55,997 bases of DNA from positions 1-55,997 of the forward strand of contig UQPV01000010.1 in the NCBI GenBank assembly GCA_900543035.1, given 5' to 3'. Source of the stretch: an uncultured Solobacterium sp. GTDB lineage: Bacteria > Bacillota_I > Bacilli_A > Erysipelotrichales > Erysipelotrichaceae. The position numbers and the translations under genes were made by a program. Positions 25,938-34,991 of the stretch are shown piece by piece (position 1 is the stretch's first letter; the number at the start of each line of letters is the position of its first letter). A model generated the notes under the pieces. That model was given only the letters and a program-made list of their open reading frames with translations. It did no database searches and had not been told where the DNA came from.

Positions 25938-26723
25938 TCAGCCGAGCGCGACATCCAGGATCATCATGAGCGCAAAACCGAGCGCAAAGCCGATCGTGCC
26001 CAGGTTGCTGTGGCGGCCCTGCGCCGTTTCCGGGATGAGCTCCTCGACGACCACATAGATCATCGCGCCGGCCGCAAAGGAAAGAAACAGCGGCAGCAGC
26101 GGCTGAAGCGAGGAAGAGAGCAGGATCATGACGATCGCCGCCAGCGGTTCCACCGCGCCGGACAGCACGCCATAGAAAAATGCCCGTCTGCGATTCATCC
26201 CTTTCTCAGCGCGCAGCGGCATCGAGACGATCGCGCCTTCAGGAAAATTCTGAATGGCGATGCCGATCGACAGCGCAAAGGCCGAGGCCATCGTCACTTC
26301 GCTTCCCTGCGCCATCAGCGCGGCAAACACTGCGCCGATGGCCATGCCCTCCGGGATGTTGTGCAAGGTCACGGCAAGCACCATCATCGTCGTCCTCTGC
26401 AGGCTGCAGCGATGCCCCTCTGCCTCATCGCTGCCAAGGTGCAGATGCGGGATGAGCCAGTCCAGCAGCAACAAAAACGCAATGCCGCCGATCAAGCCGC
26501 AGACAGCCGGAAGAAAAGAGAGCCGGCCCAGCGCAGAAGACATCTCCATGGCCGGAATGAGCAGTGACCACACGCTAGCAGCGACCATCACGCCGGAGGC
26601 AAAGCCCAGCAGCGCCTTCTGCACAAGGGCGTTCATCTGCCGGCGCATCACGAAGACACATGCGGCACCGGCACTCGTTCCGATCAATGGAAGGATCAGT
26701 CCCAGAAATATATTCATGTTCAT
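25938..26723 (-). CDS. ZIP family metal transporter
   Basis: 261 residues with eight predicted spans. The signature metal-site motifs are VTLHNIPEGMAIG in span 4 and IQNFPEGAIVSMPL in span 5, plus EE in span 7 (VVVEELIPE). Between spans 3 and 4 is a short His-containing loop. ZIP proteins import zinc or other divalent metals into the cytoplasm. AGGAG lies 8 bases upstream of the ATG. A promoter is visible at 26788-26816. First gene of a likely two-gene unit with the M29 aminopeptidase. Confidence 0.9.
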   Translation of the reverse strand: MNMNIFLGLILPLIGTSAGAACVFVMRRQMNALVQKALLGFASGVMVAASVWSLLIPAMEMSSALGRLSFLPAVCGLIGGIAFLLLLDWLIPHLHLGSDEAEGHRCSLQRTTMMVLAVTLHNIPEGMAIGAVFAALMAQGSEVTMASAFALSIGIAIQNFPEGAIVSMPLRAEKGMNRRRAFFYGVLSGAVEPLAAIVMILLSSSLQPLLPLFLSFAAGAMIYVVVEELIPETAQGRHSNLGTIGFALGFALMMILDVALG

Positions 26724-26787
26724 CCATTCATCTCCTCACATTCTATCCATAGTATGTCTGAATATGGCTTCCTGCTCATTTTTTTCT

Positions 26788-26816
26788 ACTATATCATCGT
26801 TCCAGCCATCGCGCAA
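26788..26816 (-). promoter_or_regulatory. Promoter of the ZIP-aminopeptidase unit
   Basis: -35 TTGCGC (26811-26816) and -10 TATAGT (26788-26793), 17-base spacer. Confidence 0.55.
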
Positions 26817-26859
26817 CGCAGACGAACTGCAAAGATTAGTGTATGCTAACCAAAGAGCA

Positions 26860-26890
26860 GAAAAAGTGTCCGGCATTTCTTCCGGACACG
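26860..26890 (-). terminator. Terminator of the purA-purC-purB unit
   Basis: GTGTCCGG pairs with CCGGACAC around a 9-base loop and is followed by TTTTTCTG on the minus strand. Confidence 0.8.
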
Positions 26891-26905
26891 GGATGATCAT
26901 ATGAT

Positions 26906-28321
26906 CTATACGTTGATGTCGGCATGCATGCCAAGCGCATCCTTTTCCTTTTCCAGGATCGGATCGATATGCTCGGCGAAGAATTCCTCGGTCTGCTGCA
27001 CGCTGCGGCCAACGAAATTAGCCGGCTTCATGATCGCCTGCAGCTGCTCCAGGTTCATCGGGAAACGCGGATCATCCGCGATCCGCTGCAACAGATCATT
27101 CGGCTTTCCTTCTTCCTTGACCACTCTTCCGGCTGCCATGGAATGCACGCGGATGGCCTCATGCAGCTCCTGACGGTCTCCGCCCATCTTCACGCAGTCC
27201 ATCATGATGTTTTCCGTCGCCATGAACGGCAGCTCGTTCATCAGATGGCTCTCGATGACCTTCGGATAGACGACCAGGCCCTCTGTGATGTTCAGATACA
27301 GGTCCAGGATGCCATCGACGGCCAGGAATGCTTCCGGCACGGAAATGCGCTTATTGGCCGAATCGTCCAGCGTGCGCTCGAACCACTGCGTGGCAGCCAC
27401 GATGGACGGGTTCATGACATCGGAGATGACATAGTTCGCCAGAGAAGCCATGCGCTCGCTGCGCATCGGATTGCGCTTGTACGCCATGGCGCTGGAGCCG
27501 ATCTGGCTCTTTTCAAAAGGCTCCTCAACTTCCTTGAGGTGCTGGAGCAGGCGAATGTCATTGGAGAATTTATGCGCGCTCTGCGCGATGGAGCTCAGCA
27601 CGCTGAGCACACGGAAATCATATTTGCGGGAATATGTCTGCGTGGACACCGGATAGCAGGCGTCATAGCCCATCTTCTCCGCGATCAGCTGATCGAGCTT
27701 CTTGACTTTGTCCGTATCGCCGTCAAACAGCTCCATGAAGCTCGCCTGGGTGCCGGTCGTCCCTTTGCAGCCCAGCAGCTTCTTGTGTTCGAGCAGCCAG
27801 CACAGCTCCTCATAATCCATGAGCAGATCATGTGCCCAGATGCTGGCGCGCTTGCCCAGCGTGGTCGGCTGAGCCGGCTGGAAATGCGTGAATGCCAGCA
27901 CAGGCAGATCCTTGTACTGGAGCGCGAACTTTTCCAGACGCGCCATCACGTTGACCAGCTTGCGCTTGACCAGCTCCATGGCCTCATGCATCAGGATGAG
28001 ATCGGTATTGTCCCCGACATAACAGCTGGTGGCGCCCAGGTGGATGATGCCCTTTGCCTTCGGGCACTGGCAGCCAAAGGCGTATACATGGCGCACTTCC
28101 TTCTCGCGCTGTCTGGCCACATCGTAATTGATGTCGTCCTGATGAGCGATCAGCTCAGCGATCTGCTCATCGCTGATGTCCAATCCCAGCTCCTGCTCGC
28201 TCTGCGCCAATGCGATCCACAGTCTTCTCCAGGTGCGGAATTTCTTGTCGTTGCTGAAAAGCGCCTGCATCTCCTTGCTGGCGTAACGCTGCGCCAGCGG
28301 GCTCTGATACGTATCGTTCAT
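26906..28321 (-). CDS. purB: Adenylosuccinate lyase
   Basis: 471 residues, close to the family norm. It has the fumarase/aspartase signature GSSAMAYKRNPMRSE and the TSCYVGDNTDL and QPAQPTTLGKR regions. It catalyses two fumarate-releasing steps: SAICAR to AICAR and adenylosuccinate to AMP. It lies 9 bases after purC and is last in purA-purC-purB, so the unit covers two genes of AMP synthesis and the step before SAICAR cleavage. GAGG precedes the ATG. Confidence 0.96.
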   Translation of the reverse strand: MNDTYQSPLAQRYASKEMQALFSNDKKFRTWRRLWIALAQSEQELGLDISDEQIAELIAHQDDINYDVARQREKEVRHVYAFGCQCPKAKGIIHLGATSCYVGDNTDLILMHEAMELVKRKLVNVMARLEKFALQYKDLPVLAFTHFQPAQPTTLGKRASIWAHDLLMDYEELCWLLEHKKLLGCKGTTGTQASFMELFDGDTDKVKKLDQLIAEKMGYDACYPVSTQTYSRKYDFRVLSVLSSIAQSAHKFSNDIRLLQHLKEVEEPFEKSQIGSSAMAYKRNPMRSERMASLANYVISDVMNPSIVAATQWFERTLDDSANKRISVPEAFLAVDGILDLYLNITEGLVVYPKVIESHLMNELPFMATENIMMDCVKMGGDRQELHEAIRVHSMAAGRVVKEEGKPNDLLQRIADDPRFPMNLEQLQAIMKPANFVGRSVQQTEEFFAEHIDPILEKEKDALGMHADINV

Positions 28322-28330
28322 GCGCGCCTC

Positions 28331-29041
28331 TTATTTATCCAGTCCCAGACGGCGGTAAACTTCCTGATAAGCGCCTTCCGCATCGCCCAGATCGCGGCGG
28401 AAACGGTCCTTATCCAGATGATCGTGTGTCTTCATGTCCCAGTAGCGGCAAGTATCCGGAGAGATCTCATCGGCCAGGATGATCTGACCGTGATAACGGC
28501 CGAACTCCAGCTTGAAGTCGATGAGCTCGATGCCTACGCCGGCAAATACTTCCTTGAGCACCTCGTTGACCTTGAAGGCCATCTCGCTGATCGTGTCGAT
28601 CTCTTCCTTCGTGGCCAGATCAAGCGCCAACGCCATGTAAGAATTCATCAGCGGATCGCCCAGATCGTCGTTCTTATAGCTGAATTCCAGGGTAGAGCAC
28701 TTCAGCGGCGTGCCCTCTTCTACGCCGTAGCGCTTGGAGAAGCTGCCAGCTGCCTTGTTGCGGATGATGACCTCCAGCGGCACGATCTCCACTTTCTTCA
28801 CCAGCGTGCGGCGCTCATCGAGCTCCTTCACGAAATGTGTCGGCACGCCTTTTTCTTCCAGGATCTGGCAGAGATAGTTGCTCATGCGGTTGTTCACCAC
28901 GCCCTTGCCGACGATCGTTCCCTTCTTCAGTCCGTTGAACGCCGTAGCGTCATCCTTGTAATCGACGATGAGCAGATCCTCATCATCCGTGCGGTACACT
29001 TTTTTTGCCTTGCCTTCATACATCATTTCTAACTGTTCCAT
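28331..29041 (-). CDS. purC: Phosphoribosylaminoimidazole-succinocarboxamide (SAICAR) synthase
   Basis: 236 residues. It begins [16 protein letters not shown] and has the SAICAR synthase signatures [15 protein letters not shown] and LIDFKLEFG. It joins aspartate to CAIR in purine synthesis, making the substrate of PurB encoded next. The start at 29041 has GGAGGT 6 bases upstream; the ATG six codons before is not used. Confidence 0.96.
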   Translation of the reverse strand: MEQLEMMYEGKAKKVYRTDDEDLLIVDYKDDATAFNGLKKGTIVGKGVVNNRMSNYLCQILEEKGVPTHFVKELDERRTLVKKVEIVPLEVIIRNKAAGSFSKRYGVEEGTPLKCSTLEFSYKNDDLGDPLMNSYMALALDLATKEEIDTISEMAFKVNEVLKEVFAGVGIELIDFKLEFGRYHGQIILADEISPDTCRYWDMKTHDHLDKDRFRRDLGDAEGAYQEVYRRLGLDK

Positions 29042-29068
29042 GTTTACCTCCATTTGCATAGTCGAACC

Positions 29069-30403
<1,335 letters not shown>

Positions 30404-30408
30404 TCAAA

Positions 30409-30436
30409 ATTATATGCCTTCCATTTGATTTGTCAA
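30409..30436 (-). promoter_or_regulatory. purA-purC-purB promoter
   Basis: Perfect -35 TTGACA (30431-30436) and perfect -10 TATAAT (30409-30414) with a 16-base spacer. The -35 overlaps the stop codon region of the ClC gene. No purine riboswitch is visible. Confidence 0.8.
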
Positions 30437-31683
30437 TCTTTTTCTGACGATGGCCGGATATTGCCGTTTTCTCCGCCAGAAACGCCGCTATTTCCGCGTT
30501 GGGGATAAATGGAACGCCCGTGGTTGAACAGCCTGGAAAACGCCACGCTGACCACGAAGAATGGAAGGGCCTGCAGGCCGAACACCTCTGCGCCGATCAA
30601 TATCGGCGCGATCAGGGTGTTGCTCGCCGATGCGAACACCGATGCATAGCCCAGCGCCGCGCCGGACGCGGCAGACAGACCGAATGCGGGCGCCAGCACT
30701 GCGCCGAGCGAAGCGCCGATGGAAAACAGCGGAGTGACCTCTCCGCCCTGAAAGCCCGCGGAAAGCGTAAGCACCGTAAGCGCGCCTTTCAGCAGCCAGT
30801 CATACCAGAAGATCTCTCCTGCCCCCTGGCTCATGTCGATCAAATTGGTGCCCAGGCCAGCATAGCGCCCCTGATGCAGCAGCAGGATGAGGAAGCTGAT
30901 CAGCGCGCCGCACAGCAGGATGCGCACCCGGGGATCCGGCATCCACGCCGCCATCTTGCGTTTCATGAATGCCAAAGACGCGCTGAAGGCCAGGCCGCAC
31001 AGACCGAACAGGATGCCCAGCAGCGCCGCCTTTCCAAGCAGGGACAGCCGCAAAGAAAACGCCGCATCAAAGGTGAAGACGCTGTGGTGCAGGCCGAGGA
31101 ATCCGCTGCACAGACAGGCGCTGAACGCAGCACTGAGCGCCGGCGCCAGCGCCTCCAGACGCAGCCGGCCGGGCGTGATCACCTCAAGGGCAAAGAATGT
31201 CGCTGCAAGCGGCGTCTGAAACAGACCGCCGAAGCCCGCGGCCATGCCGGTCAGCGTCAGCATCCGCGACGCGTCAGGCAGGCGGATCCAGCGCGAGCAA
31301 TACTGCGCCATCACCGCATTGATCTGCACGGCGACGCCCTCACGCCCGACGCTGCCGCCGAACAGATGCGAAAGCCAGGTGGATACGCTCAGCAGAGGAA
31401 TGAGCCGCAGCTCGCTTTGCTGCTCATCTCCCTGCGCCAGATCGAACACCAGCGCCATGCCCCGCTTTGCCCGCTGGCCATAGCGGCGGTAAAGCGTCAC
31501 GATGAGCAGACCGGCCAAGCCGAGAAAGGGCGCCAGCAGCCAGAGATGCGCCGTACGCAGCTGCGTGCACAGCTGCAGCCCGCTGGCAAACAGAAAATCC
31601 AGCGCGCCGGCAATGACGCCGATCCCTATGCCGATGAGCGTCCATAACACGGTCCTCCCATCCTCTGCACACCATTTGCGCAT
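30433..31683 (-). CDS. ClC family chloride/fluoride channel or antiporter
   Basis: 416 residues with about ten to twelve hydrophobic spans. ClC landmarks: GGSVGREGVAVQ (the gating Glu motif), AAGFGGLFQTPLAATFFALEV and GFQGGEVTPLFSIGASLG. The motif in the first half where classical ClC proteins have GSGIP is not evident, and GLGTNLIDMS appears later, which brings it closer to the fluoride/proton antiporter branch; this is a guess. No fluoride riboswitch is present. The start lies 20 bases after the GNAT terminator, so it may be expressed by read-through. Confidence 0.85.
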   Translation of the reverse strand: MRKWCAEDGRTVLWTLIGIGIGVIAGALDFLFASGLQLCTQLRTAHLWLLAPFLGLAGLLIVTLYRRYGQRAKRGMALVFDLAQGDEQQSELRLIPLLSVSTWLSHLFGGSVGREGVAVQINAVMAQYCSRWIRLPDASRMLTLTGMAAGFGGLFQTPLAATFFALEVITPGRLRLEALAPALSAAFSACLCSGFLGLHHSVFTFDAAFSLRLSLLGKAALLGILFGLCGLAFSASLAFMKRKMAAWMPDPRVRILLCGALISFLILLLHQGRYAGLGTNLIDMSQGAGEIFWYDWLLKGALTVLTLSAGFQGGEVTPLFSIGASLGAVLAPAFGLSAASGAALGYASVFASASNTLIAPILIGAEVFGLQALPFFVVSVAFSRLFNHGRSIYPQRGNSGVSGGENGNIRPSSEKD

Positions 31684-31702
31684 GTTCCCATCTCCCCTTA
31701 AA

Positions 31703-31735
31703 AAGCCGATGTCCTCCCTGTCAGAGACATCGGCT
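31703..31735 (-). terminator. Terminator of the GNAT gene
   Basis: GCCGATGT pairs with ACATCGGC and is followed by TTTTTA on the minus strand. Confidence 0.75.
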
Positions 31736-31754
31736 GTTCCTTGTCATTCGCATG

Positions 31755-32186
31755 TCAGACCCGGTATACGAGCTTCTGACACTCCACATTGGATATTTCC
31801 AGATTTTCCTCCGCTTCAAAACCGCAGGAACGATAACATGCCCTGGCCGCTTCCCCGCGCGGATCATTTTCCGCAAAGGTGATCACTGAGATCTCATCCT
31901 CCGGCTCAAAGCATCCGGCTACCGTATAGATCAGCCGTGTGGCGATCCCCTCACGCCGGCAGTCCGGATGAACGGCCAGCATCGTCAGCGCCTTCTTTTC
32001 GCGGCTGAATCCCACCATGCCTTCCAGCATGTCGTCATCCTGGCTGACAAATGCCTCTCCTCTTTCGATCATTTCCTGCAATGCGGTGCGAAAGGCATCT
32101 TCCCGATACCCCGGAAAATCATTTTTTACCAGTTTCATCAAGTGTATACACGAGTCCGCATCCTCCGGTTTAGCATGTCGGATCAT
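31755..32186 (-). CDS. GNAT family N-acetyltransferase
   Basis: 143 residues. The acetyl-CoA binding motif is seen in LTMLAVHPDCRREGIATRLI, followed by YRSCGFEAEEN. The substrate cannot be told. AGGAGAG lies upstream of the ATG at 32186 and a good promoter at 32226-32254. Transcribed toward the ClC gene, separated by a terminator. Confidence 0.85.
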   Translation of the reverse strand: MIRHAKPEDADSCIHLMKLVKNDFPGYREDAFRTALQEMIERGEAFVSQDDDMLEGMVGFSREKKALTMLAVHPDCRREGIATRLIYTVAGCFEPEDEISVITFAENDPRGEAARACYRSCGFEAEENLEISNVECQKLVYRV

Positions 32187-32225
32187 CCGATCACTCTCCT
32201 TCGTCTTTCTTTTGCTAACATGTTC

Positions 32226-32254
32226 ATTCTAACGAAAACCGCTCTTTCTTGCAA
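32226..32254 (-). promoter_or_regulatory. Promoter of the GNAT gene
   Basis: -35 TTGCAA (32249-32254) and -10 TAGAAT (32226-32231), 17-base spacer. Confidence 0.6.
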
Positions 32255-32276
32255 GTCATTCCCACTGTTTTCCTGA

Positions 32277-32909
32277 TCACAGCGTCAGAAAACAATAAGC
32301 GGCAGAGCGCACGAACAAGATGATCAGCAGCATGAACGCCGTATTCGAGCGCACGAAGCGCGGCCAGGGCAGAAAAGAAAAGGAGAGCTCTCCGCCAGGC
32401 AGAAGCGCGTAAAGATGCTTCAGCGGCGCGCGAAACAGCATGTACAGCCCATAGCCGCACGCGCCGCCCAGCGTATTGCTGATGAGATCGGTGATATCGC
32501 AGCAGTTCAGCTTAGTGATCGAAAACAGCTGCACCAGCTCGATGCACAGCGAACAGCACAGACACAGCAGCACCGTGCGGGCAAAGCCCTTTTTATAGAT
32601 GAAAGGAACCAGGATGCCCAAGGGCACCATCATGAGCACATTGAGGAGGAATTCACGCAGCGCGCCGGCATGATGAAGGATGAGATCCGAGAACGGCATC
32701 AGGTTGATGTTCCACACATCCATCGACAGCGTCAGAAACGGTATCGGAAGATAGATCGGCATGATCGTAAAATACAGCACGCCCGCGCCATAAACGCAAA
32801 GCACGCTTTTCAGCACAGCTTCACGGCGCTGCGTCCAGCGCGGAAGCAGATATACCAGATAGATCAGCGCCAGCATCAGCATATCTATTCCAATCCACTC
32901 CATGAGCAT
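32277..32909 (-). CDS. VanZ-like family membrane protein
   Basis: 210 residues with five predicted spans. The VanZ-like pattern is present: NLMPFSDLI..., NVLMMVPLGILVPFI, CIELVQLF and DITDLISNTLGGACGYGLY. VanZ gives low-level teicoplanin resistance in enterococci; most members are of unknown role in the envelope. The start is ATG at 32909 or, with better spacing to AAGGA, ATG at 32903. A TATAAT at 32933-32938 gives a likely promoter. Confidence 0.82.
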   Translation of the reverse strand: MLMEWIGIDMLMLALIYLVYLLPRWTQRREAVLKSVLCVYGAGVLYFTIMPIYLPIPFLTLSMDVWNINLMPFSDLILHHAGALREFLLNVLMMVPLGILVPFIYKKGFARTVLLCLCCSLCIELVQLFSITKLNCCDITDLISNTLGGACGYGLYMLFRAPLKHLYALLPGGELSFSFLPWPRFVRSNTAFMLLIILFVRSAAYCFLTL

Positions 32910-32932
32910 CCCATCCTTTTCGTTGTTCTATT

Positions 32933-32938
32933 ATTATA
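32933..32938 (-). promoter_or_regulatory. -10 element of the VanZ-like gene
   Basis: A perfect TATAAT on the minus strand 24 bases before the start codon; the -35 hexamer (TGAAAA-like) is weak. Confidence 0.5.
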
Positions 32939-33062
32939 ACACGAATTTCGCCTTTGTTTTCACCCTTACAAAAGTGTTACGAAACCTACCGCAAAGCGGC
33001 GTTGGACATCCGATCTTTCACGTTGTTTTCACCGATTTTACATCAGTTTACAATTTTTTTCA

Positions 33063-33090
33063 TTGACCTGCATGATTTCTACGGTAAACT
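33063..33090 (+). promoter_or_regulatory. Promoter of the MoxR operon
   Basis: -35 TTGACC (33063-33068) and -10 TAAACT (33085-33090), 16-base spacer. Confidence 0.6.
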
Positions 33091-33100
33091 TAAAGCAGAA

Positions 33101-33141
33101 AGGAGACGACCGGAAGCAGATTCCGGTCTCACAACGAGATC
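33101..33141 (+). promoter_or_regulatory. MoxR leader: AGGAG separated from the start codon by a hairpin
   Basis: AAAGGAG at about 33099-33105 is followed by an 8-bp perfect hairpin (GACCGGAA/TTCCGGTC, 33108-33128) and the ATG at 33142, whose immediate upstream sequence (ACGAGATC) is a poor binding site. Folding the hairpin would bring AGGAG nearer, to about 15 bases. Confidence 0.4.
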
Positions 33142-34062
33142 ATGAACAAATATGAAGCGATCCTGAACGAAACAAAAAAAGCGGTCATCGGCAAAGATGA
33201 ACAGCTTGAAAAGATACTGACGGCCATCCTGGCCAAAGGACACATCCTGCTGGAGGACATCCCCGGCGTAGGCAAGACCACGATGGCGCGCGCCTTCGCG
33301 GCCGCCATGTCGCTGCAGACCAAGCGCATGCAGTTCACCGTCGATGTGCTGCCCAGCGATGTCATCGGCTTCATGGCGCTGGAGCGTCACAGCGGAGAGC
33401 CGAAGCTGCATCCCGGCGCCGTTTTCTGCAACATCTTCCTCGCCGATGAGATCAACCGCACCTCCAGCCGGACACAGGCAGCTTTGCTTGAGGTCATGGA
33501 GGAAAACCGCATCACCGTAGACGGCGTCACTTATCCCGCGATGGACCCCTTCGTCGTGATCGCCACCCAGAATCCGGCCGGTTCCGCCGGCACCCAGCTG
33601 CTTCCGGACAGTCAGCTGGAGCGATTCATGATCCGTCTGCACAGCGGATATCCGGATACGGAAAGCGAGATTCGCATCCTGAAGAGCAAAGAACCAGGCA
33701 GCGAGCAAGTACAGGCTGTCGCCGACGCCAAAGACATCATCGCCATGCAGGAAGCGTGCCAGCACGTCTATCTGCACGACGACCTGTACCGCTATATCGT
33801 CGAGCTCGTCCAGGCGACCCGCACGCATTCCTCCATCGCTTCCGGTGCGAGCCCGCGCGCTGGGATCGCCCTGGCCGCCGCGGCCCGTGCGCGCGCATGG
33901 ACAAAAGGACGCGACTATGCCATCCCTGAGGATATCCTCTATCTGTTCCACGAGATCATGGGGCACCGCATCCGGCTGAAGGGAGAGAACGGCCATGACA
34001 TGGAGCGGACGAACGCCGTTCTCGACGACATCCTGCGCAAGGTCGCGCAGCCGCTGCTATGA
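33142..34062 (+). CDS. MoxR family AAA+ ATPase
   Basis: 306 residues. Walker A is GVGKTT (near 47-52), Walker B IFLADEIN (near 104-111), sensor 1 VIATQNPAGSAGT, and the C-terminal lid (SPRAGIALAAAARARAW) matches the MoxR family. These ATPases act as chaperones for the maturation of partner proteins, usually encoded beside them. Here the partners are a DUF58 protein and a transglutaminase-like membrane protein, the common MoxR-DUF58-transglutaminase trio. Its stop overlaps the next start (ATGA). Confidence 0.93.
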   Translation: MNKYEAILNETKKAVIGKDEQLEKILTAILAKGHILLEDIPGVGKTTMARAFAAAMSLQTKRMQFTVDVLPSDVIGFMALERHSGEPKLHPGAVFCNIFLADEINRTSSRTQAALLEVMEENRITVDGVTYPAMDPFVVIATQNPAGSAGTQLLPDSQLERFMIRLHSGYPDTESEIRILKSKEPGSEQVQAVADAKDIIAMQEACQHVYLHDDLYRYIVELVQATRTHSSIASGASPRAGIALAAAARARAWTKGRDYAIPEDILYLFHEIMGHRIRLKGENGHDMERTNAVLDDILRKVAQPLL

Positions 34063-34991
34063 AGCATCCGCTCAGGACGGGCCGTCTGTCCTGGCTGGCG
34101 CTGACCGCGCTGAGCACAGGCTTCTTCCTGGCCACCGACAGCTATTTCTTCTTCCTGCTCTGCGCGCTCCTGCTCGTCCTGCCCCTGTTTTCTCTGCTCG
34201 CTTTGCGGCTGGGAAAGAAGACGCTCTGCGTCCGCCTGGAGCACGCGGAAGGACATGTCCGCCTCTGTCTGGACGATCCTGCGGCATTCCCCATCGGCAC
34301 GCTGCGGATCACCGTCGAAAAAGACAACCGCTTCACCAGCGCGCACGAACTGAACAGCACTTGGGATGCGCTGACCCTGGACACCGATCCCGGCATGATC
34401 CAGCTTGCCGTGCGCGAAGCGCGCATGTATGACTGTCTTTGGCTGTTCTCCAGAAAGATGTCCTGCGATGCACGATGCACCTTCCTGCAGATCCCTGCCG
34501 CTGCTTCGCCAAGCCGCTTCGACGATCTGCAGCATCCATCATCCGCACCAGATCGGCACATGGAAGGAGAATGGCGCGACAAGCATGAGGTCCGGGAATA
34601 CCGGGAAGGCGATTCCCTGAAATGGATCCATCAGAAGCTCAGCTATAAGACCGGCAAGACCATGGTGCGGGAATTTGAGCACGATGCCCGGCAGACGCAC
34701 GTCATCCATCTGGATCTGAGCGGCACGATCGATGAATGCGCGCAGGTGATCAGCTGCTTCCGCACGCTGGCAGAGCGCCTTCTGCATGAGCCATCCCGAC
34801 TGCGCGTGTCCTGGTACAGCAGCGATCAGCTCCAGCAGGCCCAGATCACAGAGGAAGCCGGCATTCACGACTGTCTGAGCCAGATCCTCTCCCATCCCCG
34901 CGCCAGCCGCGCTTTCTTCCGCCAGGGACAAGGCTGGCTGCTCAGCGCGCAGGGCGTGTTTCCCCCTCACGATGAGGAGGAACGCATATGA
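34059..34991 (+). CDS. DUF58 domain protein
   Basis: 310 residues. Two N-terminal membrane spans (about 12-28 and 30-50) are followed by a beta-rich segment and the DUF58 core REYREGDSLKWIHQKLSYKTGKTMVREFE (near 185-212), then a von Willebrand A-like domain (THVIHLDLSGTIDE). It is the usual partner of MoxR, likely membrane-bound. Four-base overlaps with both neighbours show translational coupling. Confidence 0.9.
   Translation: MKHPLRTGRLSWLALTALSTGFFLATDSYFFFLLCALLLVLPLFSLLALRLGKKTLCVRLEHAEGHVRLCLDDPAAFPIGTLRITVEKDNRFTSAHELNSTWDALTLDTDPGMIQLAVREARMYDCLWLFSRKMSCDARCTFLQIPAAASPSRFDDLQHPSSAPDRHMEGEWRDKHEVREYREGDSLKWIHQKLSYKTGKTMVREFEHDARQTHVIHLDLSGTIDECAQVISCFRTLAERLLHEPSRLRVSWYSSDQLQQAQITEEAGIHDCLSQILSHPRASRAFFRQGQGWLLSAQGVFPPHDEEERI

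Noticed and set aside
31684..31760. Fluoride riboswitch before the ClC gene
   Set aside because: Only the GNAT terminator lies here; the conserved crcB motif bases are not seen.
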